A stretch of 64,000 bases of DNA from Anaerococcus degeneri. Its GTDB lineage: Bacteria; Bacillota; Clostridia; Tissierellales; Peptoniphilaceae. Both the position numbers and the translations under genes were made by a program. Every line of letters begins with the position of its first letter. Position 1 is the stretch's first letter. Positions 45,844 through 54,211 of this stretch are shown one piece after another. The notes beneath the pieces were generated by a model. It ran no database searches and was not told where the DNA came from. It saw nothing but the letters and a program-made list of their open reading frames with translations. The DNA lies in contig NZ_JAGGLO010000005.1 in NCBI RefSeq assembly GCF_017874475.1, forward strand, positions 62,001 through 126,000, read 5' to 3'.

Positions 45844-46473
45844 CTAATCAACTTTCTTTTTCTTATTCATTATAGCATGGAAGGCTCCAAAGATTAGACC
45901 TAGGACTATAAATGATGATGCTGGTTGAAGCATGAAGCCTATGGTGTATCCTTCTGGAATAACTGGCATGCCAAAAAGTGTTCCTGATCCTAATAATTCC
46001 CTAAAGAAAGCTAGGATTGATATAGCTATTGTATAACCAAGACCTTGGCTGATACCATCTACTATTGATGGGATTGGACCGTTTTGGCTTGCAAAACCTT
46101 CAGCACGGGCAAGGATTATACAGTTTACAACTATAAGTGGAATAAAGATACCTAGACTCTTATCAAGAGCTGGAGCATAAGCCTTTATTAGCATTTGAAC
46201 TATAGTTACGAAGCCTGCTATTACTACGATAAATGATGGGATTCTGATTTCATCTGAGATGAAATTACGAAGTAATGATATAACTAAGTTACTCATCACA
46301 AGTACGAATGTTACAGATATACCCATACCAACAGCATTAATTAATGATGAAGATATAGCTAGTACTGAACACATACCAACCATCTGTACTAGGACAGGGT
46401 TGTTTTTAATTATACCGTCGGTAAATATTTTGCCGTAATTTACCTTTGGTTTTTTATCTTTTTGTTTTTCCAT
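45844..46473 (-). CDS. rnfE: Rnf membrane subunit RnfE
   Basis: 209 residues, six membrane helices, paralogue of RnfA. NNPVLVQMVGMCSVLAISSS (about 19) and PLIVVNCIILARAEGFAS (about 112) are conserved, with the paired cysteines. The start overlaps nothing; 8-bp gaps on both sides. Confidence 0.95.
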   Translation of the reverse strand: MEKQKDKKPKVNYGKIFTDGIIKNNPVLVQMVGMCSVLAISSSLINAVGMGISVTFVLVMSNLVISLLRNFISDEIRIPSFIVVIAGFVTIVQMLIKAYAPALDKSLGIFIPLIVVNCIILARAEGFASQNGPIPSIVDGISQGLGYTIAISILAFFRELLGSGTLFGMPVIPEGYTIGFMLQPASSFIVLGLIFGAFHAIMNKKKKVD

Positions 46474-46481
46474 GATATCTC

Positions 46482-47024
46482 CTATTCTAAGCTAGTAAGT
46501 ACTTCTCTTGCGGCGTTGATACCTCTTAAGATAGTAGATGTTGAAATTGTCGCACCTGAGATGCCAACTATTTCATTTTCTCCGCCTGCTGCACTTGCCT
46601 TAACTTCTTGGTCCATGTTTACTCCAACCATTCCCTGTTTGAAATAATCTTGTTCCATTTCAGCACCAAAACCTGCTGATTCTGATTGGTTTAGAGGAGC
46701 AAAACCTGTTATGTTATGGTCTTTGTCAACACCGATTAAAAATTCAATGTCACCACCATAACCACCTGGCGAGTTGATTTGGAAAACATATCCGTCACCT
46801 TCAGCACTGCTTGCCTTGTAAACTGCTTCTACAACGTCTGGTTTTTCAACATCTAGCTCTTCATAGCTATCTGCCTTATATACTACTGCCAAGCTTTCTT
46901 TGAGCTCTTCTTGTTGGCGAGCCTCTATGATTGGCTTAGTCATATTGTTTGTAAAGGCAAGGGCTAGGGCTGTAACTGATGTGATTAAAAGTAATTTAAA
47001 ACCTAATTTTAAACTATTATTCAT
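46482..47024 (-). CDS. rnfG: Rnf flavoprotein subunit RnfG
   Basis: 180 residues from the ATG at 47024, chosen because an AAAAGGAGC box precedes it; the longer frame would start inside rnfD without a box. N-terminal membrane helix (about 6-26), then an FMN-binding domain in which the threonine of ISGATISTST (about 158) is the covalent flavin site. Overlaps rnfD by 8 bp. Confidence 0.94.
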   Translation of the reverse strand: MNNSLKLGFKLLLITSVTALALAFTNNMTKPIIEARQQEELKESLAVVYKADSYEELDVEKPDVVEAVYKASSAEGDGYVFQINSPGGYGGDIEFLIGVDKDHNITGFAPLNQSESAGFGAEMEQDYFKQGMVGVNMDQEVKASAAGGENEIVGISGATISTSTILRGINAAREVLTSLE

Positions 47025-47997
47025 TTTTAGCTCCTTTTTTTGCCTTGGCCTTACCAAAAATCCTGTCCCTAGTGTGTTTTTCAATAACAGGTACTAGGAG
47101 ATTCATTAGTAAGATTGAATAAGAAACACCTTCTGGATATCCACCCCAAAGTCTAATGACTGCTGTTAATAAACCGCAACCAAAGGCAAATACGATTTGT
47201 CCTTTAGGTGTGATTGGGGCTGTGGTGTAGTCTGTTGCCATAAAGAAGGCACCAAGGATTAGACCACCTGATAGGATGTTTTTAAGTATATAATCTAGAT
47301 TTACCTTATCCCCAAAAATTGCAAGGATTAGGGTAGTTGTTAGTATGTATACTAATGGAATTCTTATGTGAATTACTTTTCTAATTAATAGGTAGCATGC
47401 ACCGAGTAAAAGGGCTAGGGCACTTATTTCACCAAGACAGCCTGGGATGTGACCAATAAATAAGTCCATAATTGTGTAGGCTTTTGGATTAGAAAGTGGT
47501 GTTGCCGCACTTAGCATTGATACGTCGCTAACTGTTTTTAAGGTTGCTACTCTTTCTGTTGGTACAAAGTTTGTCATGGTTGATGACCAAGATGCCATCA
47601 AAAATGCTCTTGCACCGAGTGCTGGGTTTACAATGTTTTGACCGATACCACCATAGAGCATCTTACAAATTACTATCGCAAATACTGATCCTATTACAAG
47701 TTGCCATACTGGAAGTGTAAATGGCACGTTGTAGGCAAGTAAGATACCTGTTACAACTGCTGATAGGTCTTTGATTGTGTTTTCTTTTTTAATACATTTA
47801 TTAAAGATTGTCTCAGCTAATACACAAGTGATCACAGATGCTAAGATAAGAACTAAAGCCCTATAACCAAAGTAGTAAACAGAAACAGCGCCAGCAGGTA
47901 AAAGTGCAATGATAACATCGAGCATGTCATTTGCGACTGTTCTTTTACTCCTAATATGTGGAGAAGCTGTTACTAATAATTGTTTATTATTTTCCAT
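47017..47997 (-). CDS. rnfD: Rnf membrane subunit RnfD
   Basis: 326 residues, about nine membrane helices. SPHIRSKRTVANDMLDVIIA at residues 12-31 (RnfD/NqrB start) and NPALGARAFLMASW near 125. Carries a covalent flavin in homologues. The long membrane protein forms the coupling core that pumps sodium or protons. Confidence 0.94.
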   Translation of the reverse strand: MENNKQLLVTASPHIRSKRTVANDMLDVIIALLPAGAVSVYYFGYRALVLILASVITCVLAETIFNKCIKKENTIKDLSAVVTGILLAYNVPFTLPVWQLVIGSVFAIVICKMLYGGIGQNIVNPALGARAFLMASWSSTMTNFVPTERVATLKTVSDVSMLSAATPLSNPKAYTIMDLFIGHIPGCLGEISALALLLGACYLLIRKVIHIRIPLVYILTTTLILAIFGDKVNLDYILKNILSGGLILGAFFMATDYTTAPITPKGQIVFAFGCGLLTAVIRLWGGYPEGVSYSILLMNLLVPVIEKHTRDRIFGKAKAKKGAKNE

Positions 47998-48005
47998 ATT
48001 TCCCC

Positions 48006-49334
48006 CTATTTTCCTGCCTGTCTTATTTGTCTCTTAGCAAACTTGATAGCCTCAACTAGTGGTCTTCTGGCTGGGCAAACAAATGAACAAGATCCACACT
48101 CTATACAGTCGAGTGCACCTTCTTCATCTGCCTTTTCGAACCTACCATCTAGGGCATGTTTGTGGATGTAGTTTGGAAGTAAGAATACTGGACATACACT
48201 TACACACCTACCACATCTGATACATGGTGTTGGATCTTCTATAAAGGCATCCTTGCTATCAAATACTAGGATACAGTTTGTAGCTTTTTCTACTGGTTTA
48301 TTTAAGTCAGGTTGGGCTATACCACACATAGGTCCGCCGTTTATAACCTTTGCGATTTCTTCCGCACCGCCGGCTTCTTCGATAAGGTCGTTAAAACTTG
48401 TGCCGATTCTTACTACCATATTTTGTGGATTTTTAACAGTCCTACCTGTTACTGTAAGAATTCTTTCATAAAGTGGTTTTCCCATAAAAAGTGCTTCATA
48501 AATAGCATTTACAGTTGAAACGTTAGATACAACTGCTCCTACGTCCATTGGAAGACCGCCTGATGGGACTTCTCTTTTGAGGGTTGCATTTATAAGTCTT
48601 TTTTCATCACCTTGTGGGTATTTGGTTTCAAGGCTTGCAACTTTAATTGTGCCGTCAAATTTATTTGACTTAGCAAATTCCGCTAGGGCTTCTGTCATAG
48701 TTTTGTAGGCTTGTGGCTTATTATTTTCTATGGCGATTACGCCGTCTTTTGCATTTACAGCCTTCATTACTTGGATGAGTCCTTTTATTATATGTAAAGG
48801 ATAATTTTTCATTATGTAATCATCGCAAGTTATGTAAGGTTCACATTCTGCCCCGTTTACTATAACAGTATCGATTGGTTTATTTGGTGAATATTTAATG
48901 TGAGCTGGGAAAGCTGCACCACCCATACCAACGATTCCTGCCTCTTTAACCTTGGCTACAATTTCTTCTGAGCTTAAGTTTACGTTTTCTAGCTCAGTAT
49001 ATTGAACTTCTTGGTCGAAACCTTCTGTATCGATTACTACTGCCTTACAGTTTTTGCCTGAGGCACTTTGTATATCGATTACATCTTTTACAACTCCTGC
49101 TACTGAGGAGTGGATATTTGCTGAGAAGTTACCTACTGCAGATCCTAAAAGATCTCCTACAGCAACTTCGTCATTTTTCTTTACATTGCATTTGCTTGGT
49201 GCACCTATGTGTTGGGTAAGTGGAATGGTTACAAGCTTTGGAATAGCTGCAGTATGAAGACTGCTGTTTTCTGAAAGTTCTTTGTATTCTTCCATCTTAA
49301 CACCATGGGCAAATGTCACAGTATTAGCTGCCAT
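48006..49334 (-). CDS. rnfC: Rnf NADH-binding subunit RnfC
   Basis: 442 residues. Barrel-sandwich N-terminus (THGVKMEEYKELSE region, HIGAPSKC), NADH/FMN domain with VGMGGAAFPAHIKY near 135 and NGAECEPYITCDDYIM near 160, SLBB domain and two 4Fe-4S motifs CIRCGRCVSVCP and CIECGSCSFVCP (about 369 and 408). Oxidises or reduces NAD at the ferredoxin:NAD pump, which conserves energy in anaerobes. First gene of the operon. Confidence 0.95.
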   Translation of the reverse strand: MAANTVTFAHGVKMEEYKELSENSSLHTAAIPKLVTIPLTQHIGAPSKCNVKKNDEVAVGDLLGSAVGNFSANIHSSVAGVVKDVIDIQSASGKNCKAVVIDTEGFDQEVQYTELENVNLSSEEIVAKVKEAGIVGMGGAAFPAHIKYSPNKPIDTVIVNGAECEPYITCDDYIMKNYPLHIIKGLIQVMKAVNAKDGVIAIENNKPQAYKTMTEALAEFAKSNKFDGTIKVASLETKYPQGDEKRLINATLKREVPSGGLPMDVGAVVSNVSTVNAIYEALFMGKPLYERILTVTGRTVKNPQNMVVRIGTSFNDLIEEAGGAEEIAKVINGGPMCGIAQPDLNKPVEKATNCILVFDSKDAFIEDPTPCIRCGRCVSVCPVFLLPNYIHKHALDGRFEKADEEGALDCIECGSCSFVCPARRPLVEAIKFAKRQIRQAGK

Positions 49335-49360
49335 AAATTTCTCCTTCTTTAAAAAATTTC

Positions 49361-49403
49361 TTCCCGATACTTCTATTATAAATTATATCGGGAAATTTCT
49401 CAA
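49361..49403 (-). promoter_or_regulatory. rnf promoter inside an inverted repeat
   Basis: TTGAGA (49398-49403), 17-bp spacer, TATAAT (49375-49380) on the minus strand. A perfect 9-bp dyad TTCCCGATA (49361-49369) / TATCGGGAA (49386-49394) brackets the -10 region, a likely operator. Two further TATAAT-like sequences lie within the spacer. Confidence 0.65.
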
Positions 49404-49407
49404 TGGT

Positions 49408-50064
49408 TTATTTAAGATTTGCAAAAATATCTTCTATAAATACCATAAAGTTGTCAAAGGCTAATTGCTTTAAATCAGCCATTCTCTTCTCACTAGGCAA
49501 TCCATTTTTGTAAAATTTCTTATAGACATCATAATTTGCGTTAATTTTGGTTACATATTGCCTAGTTTCTTCAAAAGGAATCTTTAAAACATCTGGATTG
49601 TTAGGGTCAAGAATTCCTTCCTTTATCCATTTGTCAACATTTCCTACACCACCATTATAGGCTGCAAGGGCTAAGTCCCTATTATTGTAGTACCTATAAA
49701 GGTAATCGTAATAAGCGACACCTAAATCAAGATTATATTCAACGTCAGATAACTTATCTGGGTAAAATTCTTTGCCGGTTAACTCTGCTGCATGGGATGC
49801 AGTTTCGTCTAGAAGTTGCATTAGACCTTGGGCGCCTTGGTGACTTTGGGCATCCTTATCAAAGTCTGATTCTACCTTGATTATAGCTGCTGTTAAGAGT
49901 GGGTCTACGTTATATTTTTCAGATGACTTATAAATCTCATCTTGGTAGCTTATCCTTGTCCTTGATGTTTGGTAGGCTATAGTCCCGTAGCAAACTACAA
50001 ATAAAATTAGGATGGCAAGGAGGATAAAACCTATAAGTTTTCCAAACCATTTAATTACTTTCAT
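49408..50064 (-). CDS. Membrane-anchored lytic transglycosylase (SLT domain)
   Basis: 218 residues: N-terminal membrane helix (about 9-27), then an SLT/goose-lysozyme-like domain. AAIIKVESDFDKDAQSHQGA near 58 carries the catalytic glutamate, GLMQLLDETA and AAYNGGVGNVDKWI follow. Cleaves peptidoglycan glycan strands outside the membrane. Overlaps coaE by 14 bp. Confidence 0.92.
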   Translation of the reverse strand: MKVIKWFGKLIGFILLAILILFVVCYGTIAYQTSRTRISYQDEIYKSSEKYNVDPLLTAAIIKVESDFDKDAQSHQGAQGLMQLLDETASHAAELTGKEFYPDKLSDVEYNLDLGVAYYDYLYRYYNNRDLALAAYNGGVGNVDKWIKEGILDPNNPDVLKIPFEETRQYVTKINANYDVYKKFYKNGLPSEKRMADLKQLAFDNFMVFIEDIFANLK

Positions 50065-50653
50065 AAATTTTCTCCCTTCTTAGGATATTTTTTACATTTT
50101 CCCTTAGGTCTTCGAGGCTGGTGTTATTTTTTATTACAATTTCCCTGCCATCCCTTGGTCCCATTAGTGCTTCTTGGTTTCTGATTTTTGATTCAGCATA
50201 AAACCCACCAATATCATCTCTTTTGGCAAGCCTTTGGGCTTGGATATTTTTATCAGTTTCTACAAACAAAACCAAGTCAGCAGGAAATCTCACTGACATT
50301 TGATAGAAAAGTGGAATTTCAATAAAGATATTTTTTTCATCTGTCTCTTCAATTTTCCTTTCTATTTCCCTTATAATTATTGGATGGCTTATAGAATTGA
50401 GCCTTTTCATAAGGTCTGGGGCAGAAAAAATCATTTTTGCCAGGTGTTTTTTATCTAACTTCCCACCATCAAAGGCCTTTCTAAAGAAGGGGTCGGCCTT
50501 GATAGCTTCGTAATTTTCCCCACCTTCTTCTAAAAGTTTTTTATTAACTTCATCGGCACTTATGACCTTAAAGCCTAAATCTTTTACAATCTCGCTTACA
50601 GCAGATTTGCCAGACCCGATTGTGCCTGTGATTACAATTTTATTTGGATTCAT
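50051..50653 (-). CDS. coaE: Dephospho-CoA kinase
   Basis: Final step of coenzyme A synthesis. 200 residues from the ATG at 50653, preceded by GGAG; an upstream in-frame ATG exists at 50674. IVITGTIGSGKSAVSEIV is the Walker A; ADEVNKKL near 34 carries the acidic motif and PLFYQM the lid. Overlaps polA by 14 bp, the conserved polA-coaE pair. Confidence 0.95.
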   Translation of the reverse strand: MNPNKIVITGTIGSGKSAVSEIVKDLGFKVISADEVNKKLLEEGGENYEAIKADPFFRKAFDGGKLDKKHLAKMIFSAPDLMKRLNSISHPIIIREIERKIEETDEKNIFIEIPLFYQMSVRFPADLVLFVETDKNIQAQRLAKRDDIGGFYAESKIRNQEALMGPRDGREIVIKNNTSLEDLRENVKNILRREKIYESN

Positions 50654-53273
50654 ACATACTTTCTCCAAAACCAATATCTACTAGCAAATCTACCTTGAGA
50701 TCTGCTGCATTTTCCATACATTCCCTAAGGATATCGTGAGCCTTCTCCTTATCTTCCTCACTAGATTCAATGATTATTTCGTCGTGGATCTGGAGGATGA
50801 TTTTGGCATCAAGGCCTTCTGCCTTGAGTTTTTCGTAGGTTTTTATCATGGCTATCTTTATAATATCAGCAGCTGTACCTTGGATTGGTGTATTTAGGGC
50901 AATCCTTTCACCAAAACTTCTGACATTGAAATTTCTCGAAGAAATTTCTGGTACATACCTACGTCTTTTAAATAAAGTTTCTATATAGCCTTGGTCTTTA
51001 GCAAGTTTTACCACATTGTCCATGTATTCCTTGATTTGTGGGTAGGATTTTTTATACTTATCTATATAATCCTTGGCCCTAGCCCTTGGAATATTTAGGT
51101 TTTGTGATAGGCCATAGTCACTTATACCATAGATTATACCGAAATTTACCGCCTTAGCTTCTGATCTTTGAAGTTTTGTGACCTCACCAAGTGGGGTGTG
51201 GAAAACTTCAGAAGCAGTCTGGGTGTGGATGTCTATGCCATGGTTAAAGGCATCTTGCATATTTTTATCATCTGACAGACTCGCCAAGATTCTTAATTCA
51301 ATTTGTGAATAATCGGCATCGATTAAAACCTTGCCCTCGCCTGCCTTAAAGGCCTTTCTAATGGCCCTGCCTTCGTCAGTTTTGATTGGAAGATTTTGAA
51401 GATTTGGCTCTTGGCTTGATAACCTACCAGTTGAGGCAATGTTTTGCCTAAAGGTTGACCTAATCCTACCATCTTCGTCGATGGCGTTTTCGAGGCCTTC
51501 TATATAGGTAGAACGAAGTTTGTAAGTTTCCCTATATCTTTCAATTTTTTCTATAATAGGGTGCTTGTCCCTTAACTTATCTAGGACACTGGCATCTGTT
51601 GAAAAGCCAGTCTTGGTTTTCTTTATAACAGGAAGCTCAAGGTCCTTAAATAGAACTTCTCCTAATTGCTTGGTAGAATTTATATTAAATTCGCTACCAG
51701 CCAAGTCATAAATATCCTGGGTAAGTTCTTCGATTTGCTGATCAAGTTGGGCCTTGATTTCTTCTAGGATTTTCCTATCAGTGCCAAAGCCAATTATTTC
51801 CATAGAAGCGAGGACTTTTGCAAGTTTCTTCTCTATATTTTCATATAGATCTACCATTTCATATTCAGCTAGGTTTTTAAAAACCTTATCCTTGGCATCT
51901 TCTATGGCATTAACCTTGGATGCTAAGAGTATACTTAAGTCATCTTGGTTGACATCAGCGTATTTTTTAGTCTTAGCCCCCTTGCCAATTAAAGTCTCGT
52001 CGATGTCAAGTTCGTAGGCCAAATAAGACTGGCTTAGAAGCTTCAAATCATAAGAAGACCTGGATGGGTCAATTAAATAGTGCATGAGCATTAGGTCATC
52101 GTAAGGACCAATTAGGTCAATACCAAGCTTATCTAAAAGGACCATTTCTTCCTTAATATCAAAGGAAACTTTATTAATTGATTCGTCTTCAAAAACTTCT
52201 TTTAAATCTTTAATTTTTTCAGGTTCAACTATATAAACGTCAGTATCCTTACTTTTTATAGCTAGTCTATAGATTTCAGAATGGATATAATTTTCCCCAT
52301 TGTAAACCGACTTAAAGAAAATTTCCTTGTTTTTTTTGCTAGAATCGATTAATTTTTTTAATTCCTCGCTTATCTTGTAAGTAAATTCCTTGCTTGGTGT
52401 TTCAGCCGAACCGCCATCAAGTTCTTCCAAAAATTTGTTGAAATTAAGTTTGGAGAATTTCTCCCTAAGGCCAGGAATATCTGGCTCACCAAGGGCTAGG
52501 TCGTCGTATTCAAACTCCACTGGTGCGTGGGTTACGATTGTGCCAATTTTTTTGGACATATAAGCGACAGCTTCACCATTTTCAAGGTTTTCTTTGGTTT
52601 TTTTACCAGAAATATCATCCAAGTTGTCATAGAGATTTTCGATTGATCCGTACTTCCTAATGAAATCTAGGGCACGCTTTTCACCAATCCCATCAACTCC
52701 AGGAATATTATCCGACTTATCTCCCATAAGACCCTTGACATCAATAAGCTGCTTAGGAGTGATTCCGTATTCTTCCTCAATTTTCTCTACAGTGTATTCC
52801 ACAGTATCTGACACGCCTTTTTTAGTCAGATAAACCAAAACATCATCATCCACAAGCTGCAAATAATCCCTATCACCTGTGATAAGAACAGCCCTATCTC
52901 CAGCTTCCTTGGCCATTTCCGCATAAGTACCGACTATATCATCGGCCTCAAAACCATCAAGGTCAGTGTACTTGACCCCCATAGAATCAAGGACGTCTTT
53001 TAATATCCCAAACTGATAGGAAAGCTCATTTGGAGTCTTATCCCTATTGGCCTTATAATCCTTGTACTCGTCATTCCTAAAGGTCTTAGACGACCTATCA
53101 AAGGCAACAAGGACATAATCTGGTTTGTATTTATCAAAGGCGTTCCTATACATGGTCAAAAAACCATAAACGCCATTAGTCATAACTCCGTCATTGTTGG
53201 ATAGGTTTGGCAGGGCGAAAAAAGCCCTAAAGATCAAACTCGACCCATCAATCAACATAACAGTTTTCTTCAT
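50640..53273 (-). CDS. polA: DNA polymerase I
   Basis: 877 residues: 5'-3' exonuclease (about 1-290, VLITGDRDYLQLV and GLMGDKSDNIPGVDGIGEK), a 3'-5' exonuclease-like domain without its acidic residues (about 300-470, so proofreading is probably dead), and the polymerase with motifs LIDADYSQIELRILA (A), RSEAKAVNFGIIYG (B) and QIHDEIIIE (C). Replaces RNA primers and fills repair gaps. The exonuclease loss is common in Gram-positive PolA. Confidence 0.96.
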   Translation of the reverse strand: MKKTVMLIDGSSLIFRAFFALPNLSNNDGVMTNGVYGFLTMYRNAFDKYKPDYVLVAFDRSSKTFRNDEYKDYKANRDKTPNELSYQFGILKDVLDSMGVKYTDLDGFEADDIVGTYAEMAKEAGDRAVLITGDRDYLQLVDDDVLVYLTKKGVSDTVEYTVEKIEEEYGITPKQLIDVKGLMGDKSDNIPGVDGIGEKRALDFIRKYGSIENLYDNLDDISGKKTKENLENGEAVAYMSKKIGTIVTHAPVEFEYDDLALGEPDIPGLREKFSKLNFNKFLEELDGGSAETPSKEFTYKISEELKKLIDSSKKNKEIFFKSVYNGENYIHSEIYRLAIKSKDTDVYIVEPEKIKDLKEVFEDESINKVSFDIKEEMVLLDKLGIDLIGPYDDLMLMHYLIDPSRSSYDLKLLSQSYLAYELDIDETLIGKGAKTKKYADVNQDDLSILLASKVNAIEDAKDKVFKNLAEYEMVDLYENIEKKLAKVLASMEIIGFGTDRKILEEIKAQLDQQIEELTQDIYDLAGSEFNINSTKQLGEVLFKDLELPVIKKTKTGFSTDASVLDKLRDKHPIIEKIERYRETYKLRSTYIEGLENAIDEDGRIRSTFRQNIASTGRLSSQEPNLQNLPIKTDEGRAIRKAFKAGEGKVLIDADYSQIELRILASLSDDKNMQDAFNHGIDIHTQTASEVFHTPLGEVTKLQRSEAKAVNFGIIYGISDYGLSQNLNIPRARAKDYIDKYKKSYPQIKEYMDNVVKLAKDQGYIETLFKRRRYVPEISSRNFNVRSFGERIALNTPIQGTAADIIKIAMIKTYEKLKAEGLDAKIILQIHDEIIIESSEEDKEKAHDILRECMENAADLKVDLLVDIGFGESMYESK

Positions 53274-53355
53274 TATATCTCCTTAACTATACAAAATAGT
53301 TTTAAAACTCTGTCCTACCTTATAGTATAACTTATATTGGAAAATTTTTAAAGAA

Positions 53356-53388
53356 AAAAAGGAAACATCTACGAATGTTCCCTTAAAA
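53356..53388 (-). terminator. Terminator after the zinc-ribbon gene
   Basis: Stem GGGAACAT/ATGTTTCC (one G-U) with a 6-base loop, followed by seven Ts on the minus strand. Confidence 0.75.
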
Positions 53389-53394
53389 AAATTA

Positions 53395-53613
53395 TTAATC
53401 TTTAAACTTTTTCTCGATTTTTTGAATATTATCAGTATCTATCCATCCTTCAGAATATCCACAACTAGCACAAAGATACCTATCAACAGGGACAGCAGAT
53501 ATTGTAGTCATACCAACCATAATATTATTGCCAGTTCCATAGGCTCCAGCATGGCCAGGTATTTTGATAATATCACTTGACCCATATTTTGGACATTTAT
53601 TAGAATTTTTCAT
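53395..53613 (-). CDS. Small zinc-ribbon-like protein with a changed cysteine
   Basis: 72 residues of a family seen in many Firmicutes. The second knuckle YLCASCGYSEGWID (about 45) is intact, but the first reads CPKYGSSD where relatives normally have CPKCGS, so one zinc ligand is tyrosine. A hydrophobic middle (GTGNNIMVGMTTISAVPVD) is conserved in type. Function unknown. The gene has an AAGGAG-like box (CTCAAGGAG) before the ATG. Confidence 0.65.
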   Translation of the reverse strand: MKNSNKCPKYGSSDIIKIPGHAGAYGTGNNIMVGMTTISAVPVDRYLCASCGYSEGWIDTDNIQKIEKKFKD

Positions 53614-53699
53614 AAATAACTCCTTGAGAAAATAATACTTGATTAGTTTTTTCTTTCAAAACTTAGAGGAAACAGAAAAATATTGAATAAAACTAGTAG

Positions 53700-53777
53700 T
53701 ATAATAAACTTGAGTAAAAGGAATATAGAATCCATAAGATTCACGTAAAAAAGCAAGGAGACGAGCCTTGCTTTTTT
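53700..53777 (+). ncRNA. Candidate antitoxin RNA (RNA II-like) of a par/Fst-type locus
   Basis: A TATAAT at 53700-53705 (poor -35) would start a short RNA at about 53712 that ends at a perfect 12-bp hairpin (53747-53777). Within it, AAAAGGAATATAG (53716-53728) and ATCCATAA (53730-53737) repeat exactly the plus-strand (antisense) sequence at 53862-53874 and 53878-53885, which covers codons 1-7 of the peptide. The RNA can therefore pair with the peptide's mRNA start in trans as well as over the shared terminator. The layout is that of the pAD1 par locus; function is inferred. Confidence 0.6.
53747..53777. terminator. Bidirectional terminator shared by toxin mRNA and antitoxin RNA
   Basis: Perfect 12-bp stem AAAAAAGCAAGG / CCTTGCTTTTTT with a 7-base loop. 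It has T runs on both strands and follows the peptide gene stop (minus) and the small RNA (plus). Confidence 0.85.
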
Positions 53778-53784
53778 ATTTGGG

Positions 53785-53883
53785 TTAATTATCACTATTT
53801 AAATGTCTGTCTAACCACTTGATGACGTAGTGAGTAGTCACGCCAACCACAACAGACAATAAAAAGGAATATAGTCTATCCAT
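53785..53883 (-). CDS. 32-residue hydrophobic peptide, Fst/PepA1-like toxin candidate
   Basis: ATG at 53883 with an AGGAGGTGA box 5-6 bp upstream. The peptide begins MDRLYSFLLSVVVGVTTHYV and continues IKWLDRHLNSDN: one hydrophobic helix and a charged tail with a WLDR motif. This matches the pattern of Fst/PepA1-type I toxins (about 30 residues, one helix, -xWLxxR- tail). A TATACT -10 is at 53907-53912. Too short for ordinary gene callers. Assignment rests on shape and locus layout. Confidence 0.65.
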   Translation of the reverse strand: MDRLYSFLLSVVVGVTTHYVIKWLDRHLNSDN

Positions 53884-53906
53884 AAACTCACCTCCTAACT
53901 GTTATC

Positions 53907-53912
53907 AGTATA
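53907..53912 (-). promoter_or_regulatory. -10 box of the toxin candidate gene
   Basis: TATACT on the minus strand, giving a leader of about 15 bases before the ribosome-binding site. No clear -35. Confidence 0.4.
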
Positions 53913-53932
53913 GGTGTGTTTAGAGACAAGAA

Positions 53933-53989
53933 AAAAGGAAATCAGATTCATACGAATCACAAAAAGCAAGGATGCCAGCCTTGCTTTTT
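53933..53989 (+). repeat. Degenerate second copy of the antitoxin RNA 3' part
   Basis: AAAAGGAA (53933-53940), ATTCATA (53946-53952) and a hairpin AAAAAGCAAGG/CCTTGCTTTTT (53961-53989) mirror the antitoxin RNA at 53716-53777. Base changes in both pairing segments and the lack of a good -10 suggest a decayed duplicate; it may still serve as a terminator for plus-strand transcripts. Confidence 0.6.
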
Positions 53990-54024
53990 TCTTTGCAAAA
54001 ATTCTAGTAATTTCAAATCATATG

Positions 54025-54105
54025 AAAGCAGACTTTTATACATATTAAAGCAGGCTTTAAGGGGGTCATAAAGCAGGCTTTAAGAGGGGTATCAAAGCTG
54101 GCTTT
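54025..54105. repeat. Iteron-like array of four 12-bp palindromes
   Basis: AAAGCAGACTTT (54025), AAAGCAGGCTTT (54047), AAAGCAGGCTTT (54070) and AAAGCTGGCTTT (54094): each is an imperfect palindrome and starts are 22, 23 and 24 bp apart. Copies 2 and 3 are followed by AAGGGGGTC and AAGAGGGGT. A very AT-rich stretch (54106-54165) follows. Looks like initiator or regulator binding sites; no matching protein gene is adjacent. The 600 bases from 53614 to 54211 hold only these elements and the toxin-antitoxin locus. Confidence 0.65.
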
Positions 54106-54179
54106 AAAGATAATAATATAAATATGAATAATATAAAGTTAATAAGTAACCACACAAATTATTAATAATTTTTCAACAA

Positions 54180-54207
54180 AAAAGCGCTGGATATACCAAC
54201 GCTTTTC
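54180..54207 (-). terminator. Terminator of tRNA-Leu(CAA)
   Basis: Stem AAAGCGTTGG/CCAGCGCTTT (one G-U) followed by a T run on the minus strand. Confidence 0.8.
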
Positions 54208-54211
54208 TCTT

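Noticed and set aside
54025-54105. CRISPR-like array
   Set aside because: Repeats are 12 bp with 10-12 bp gaps; too short for a CRISPR, no cas genes, and the gaps are themselves similar.
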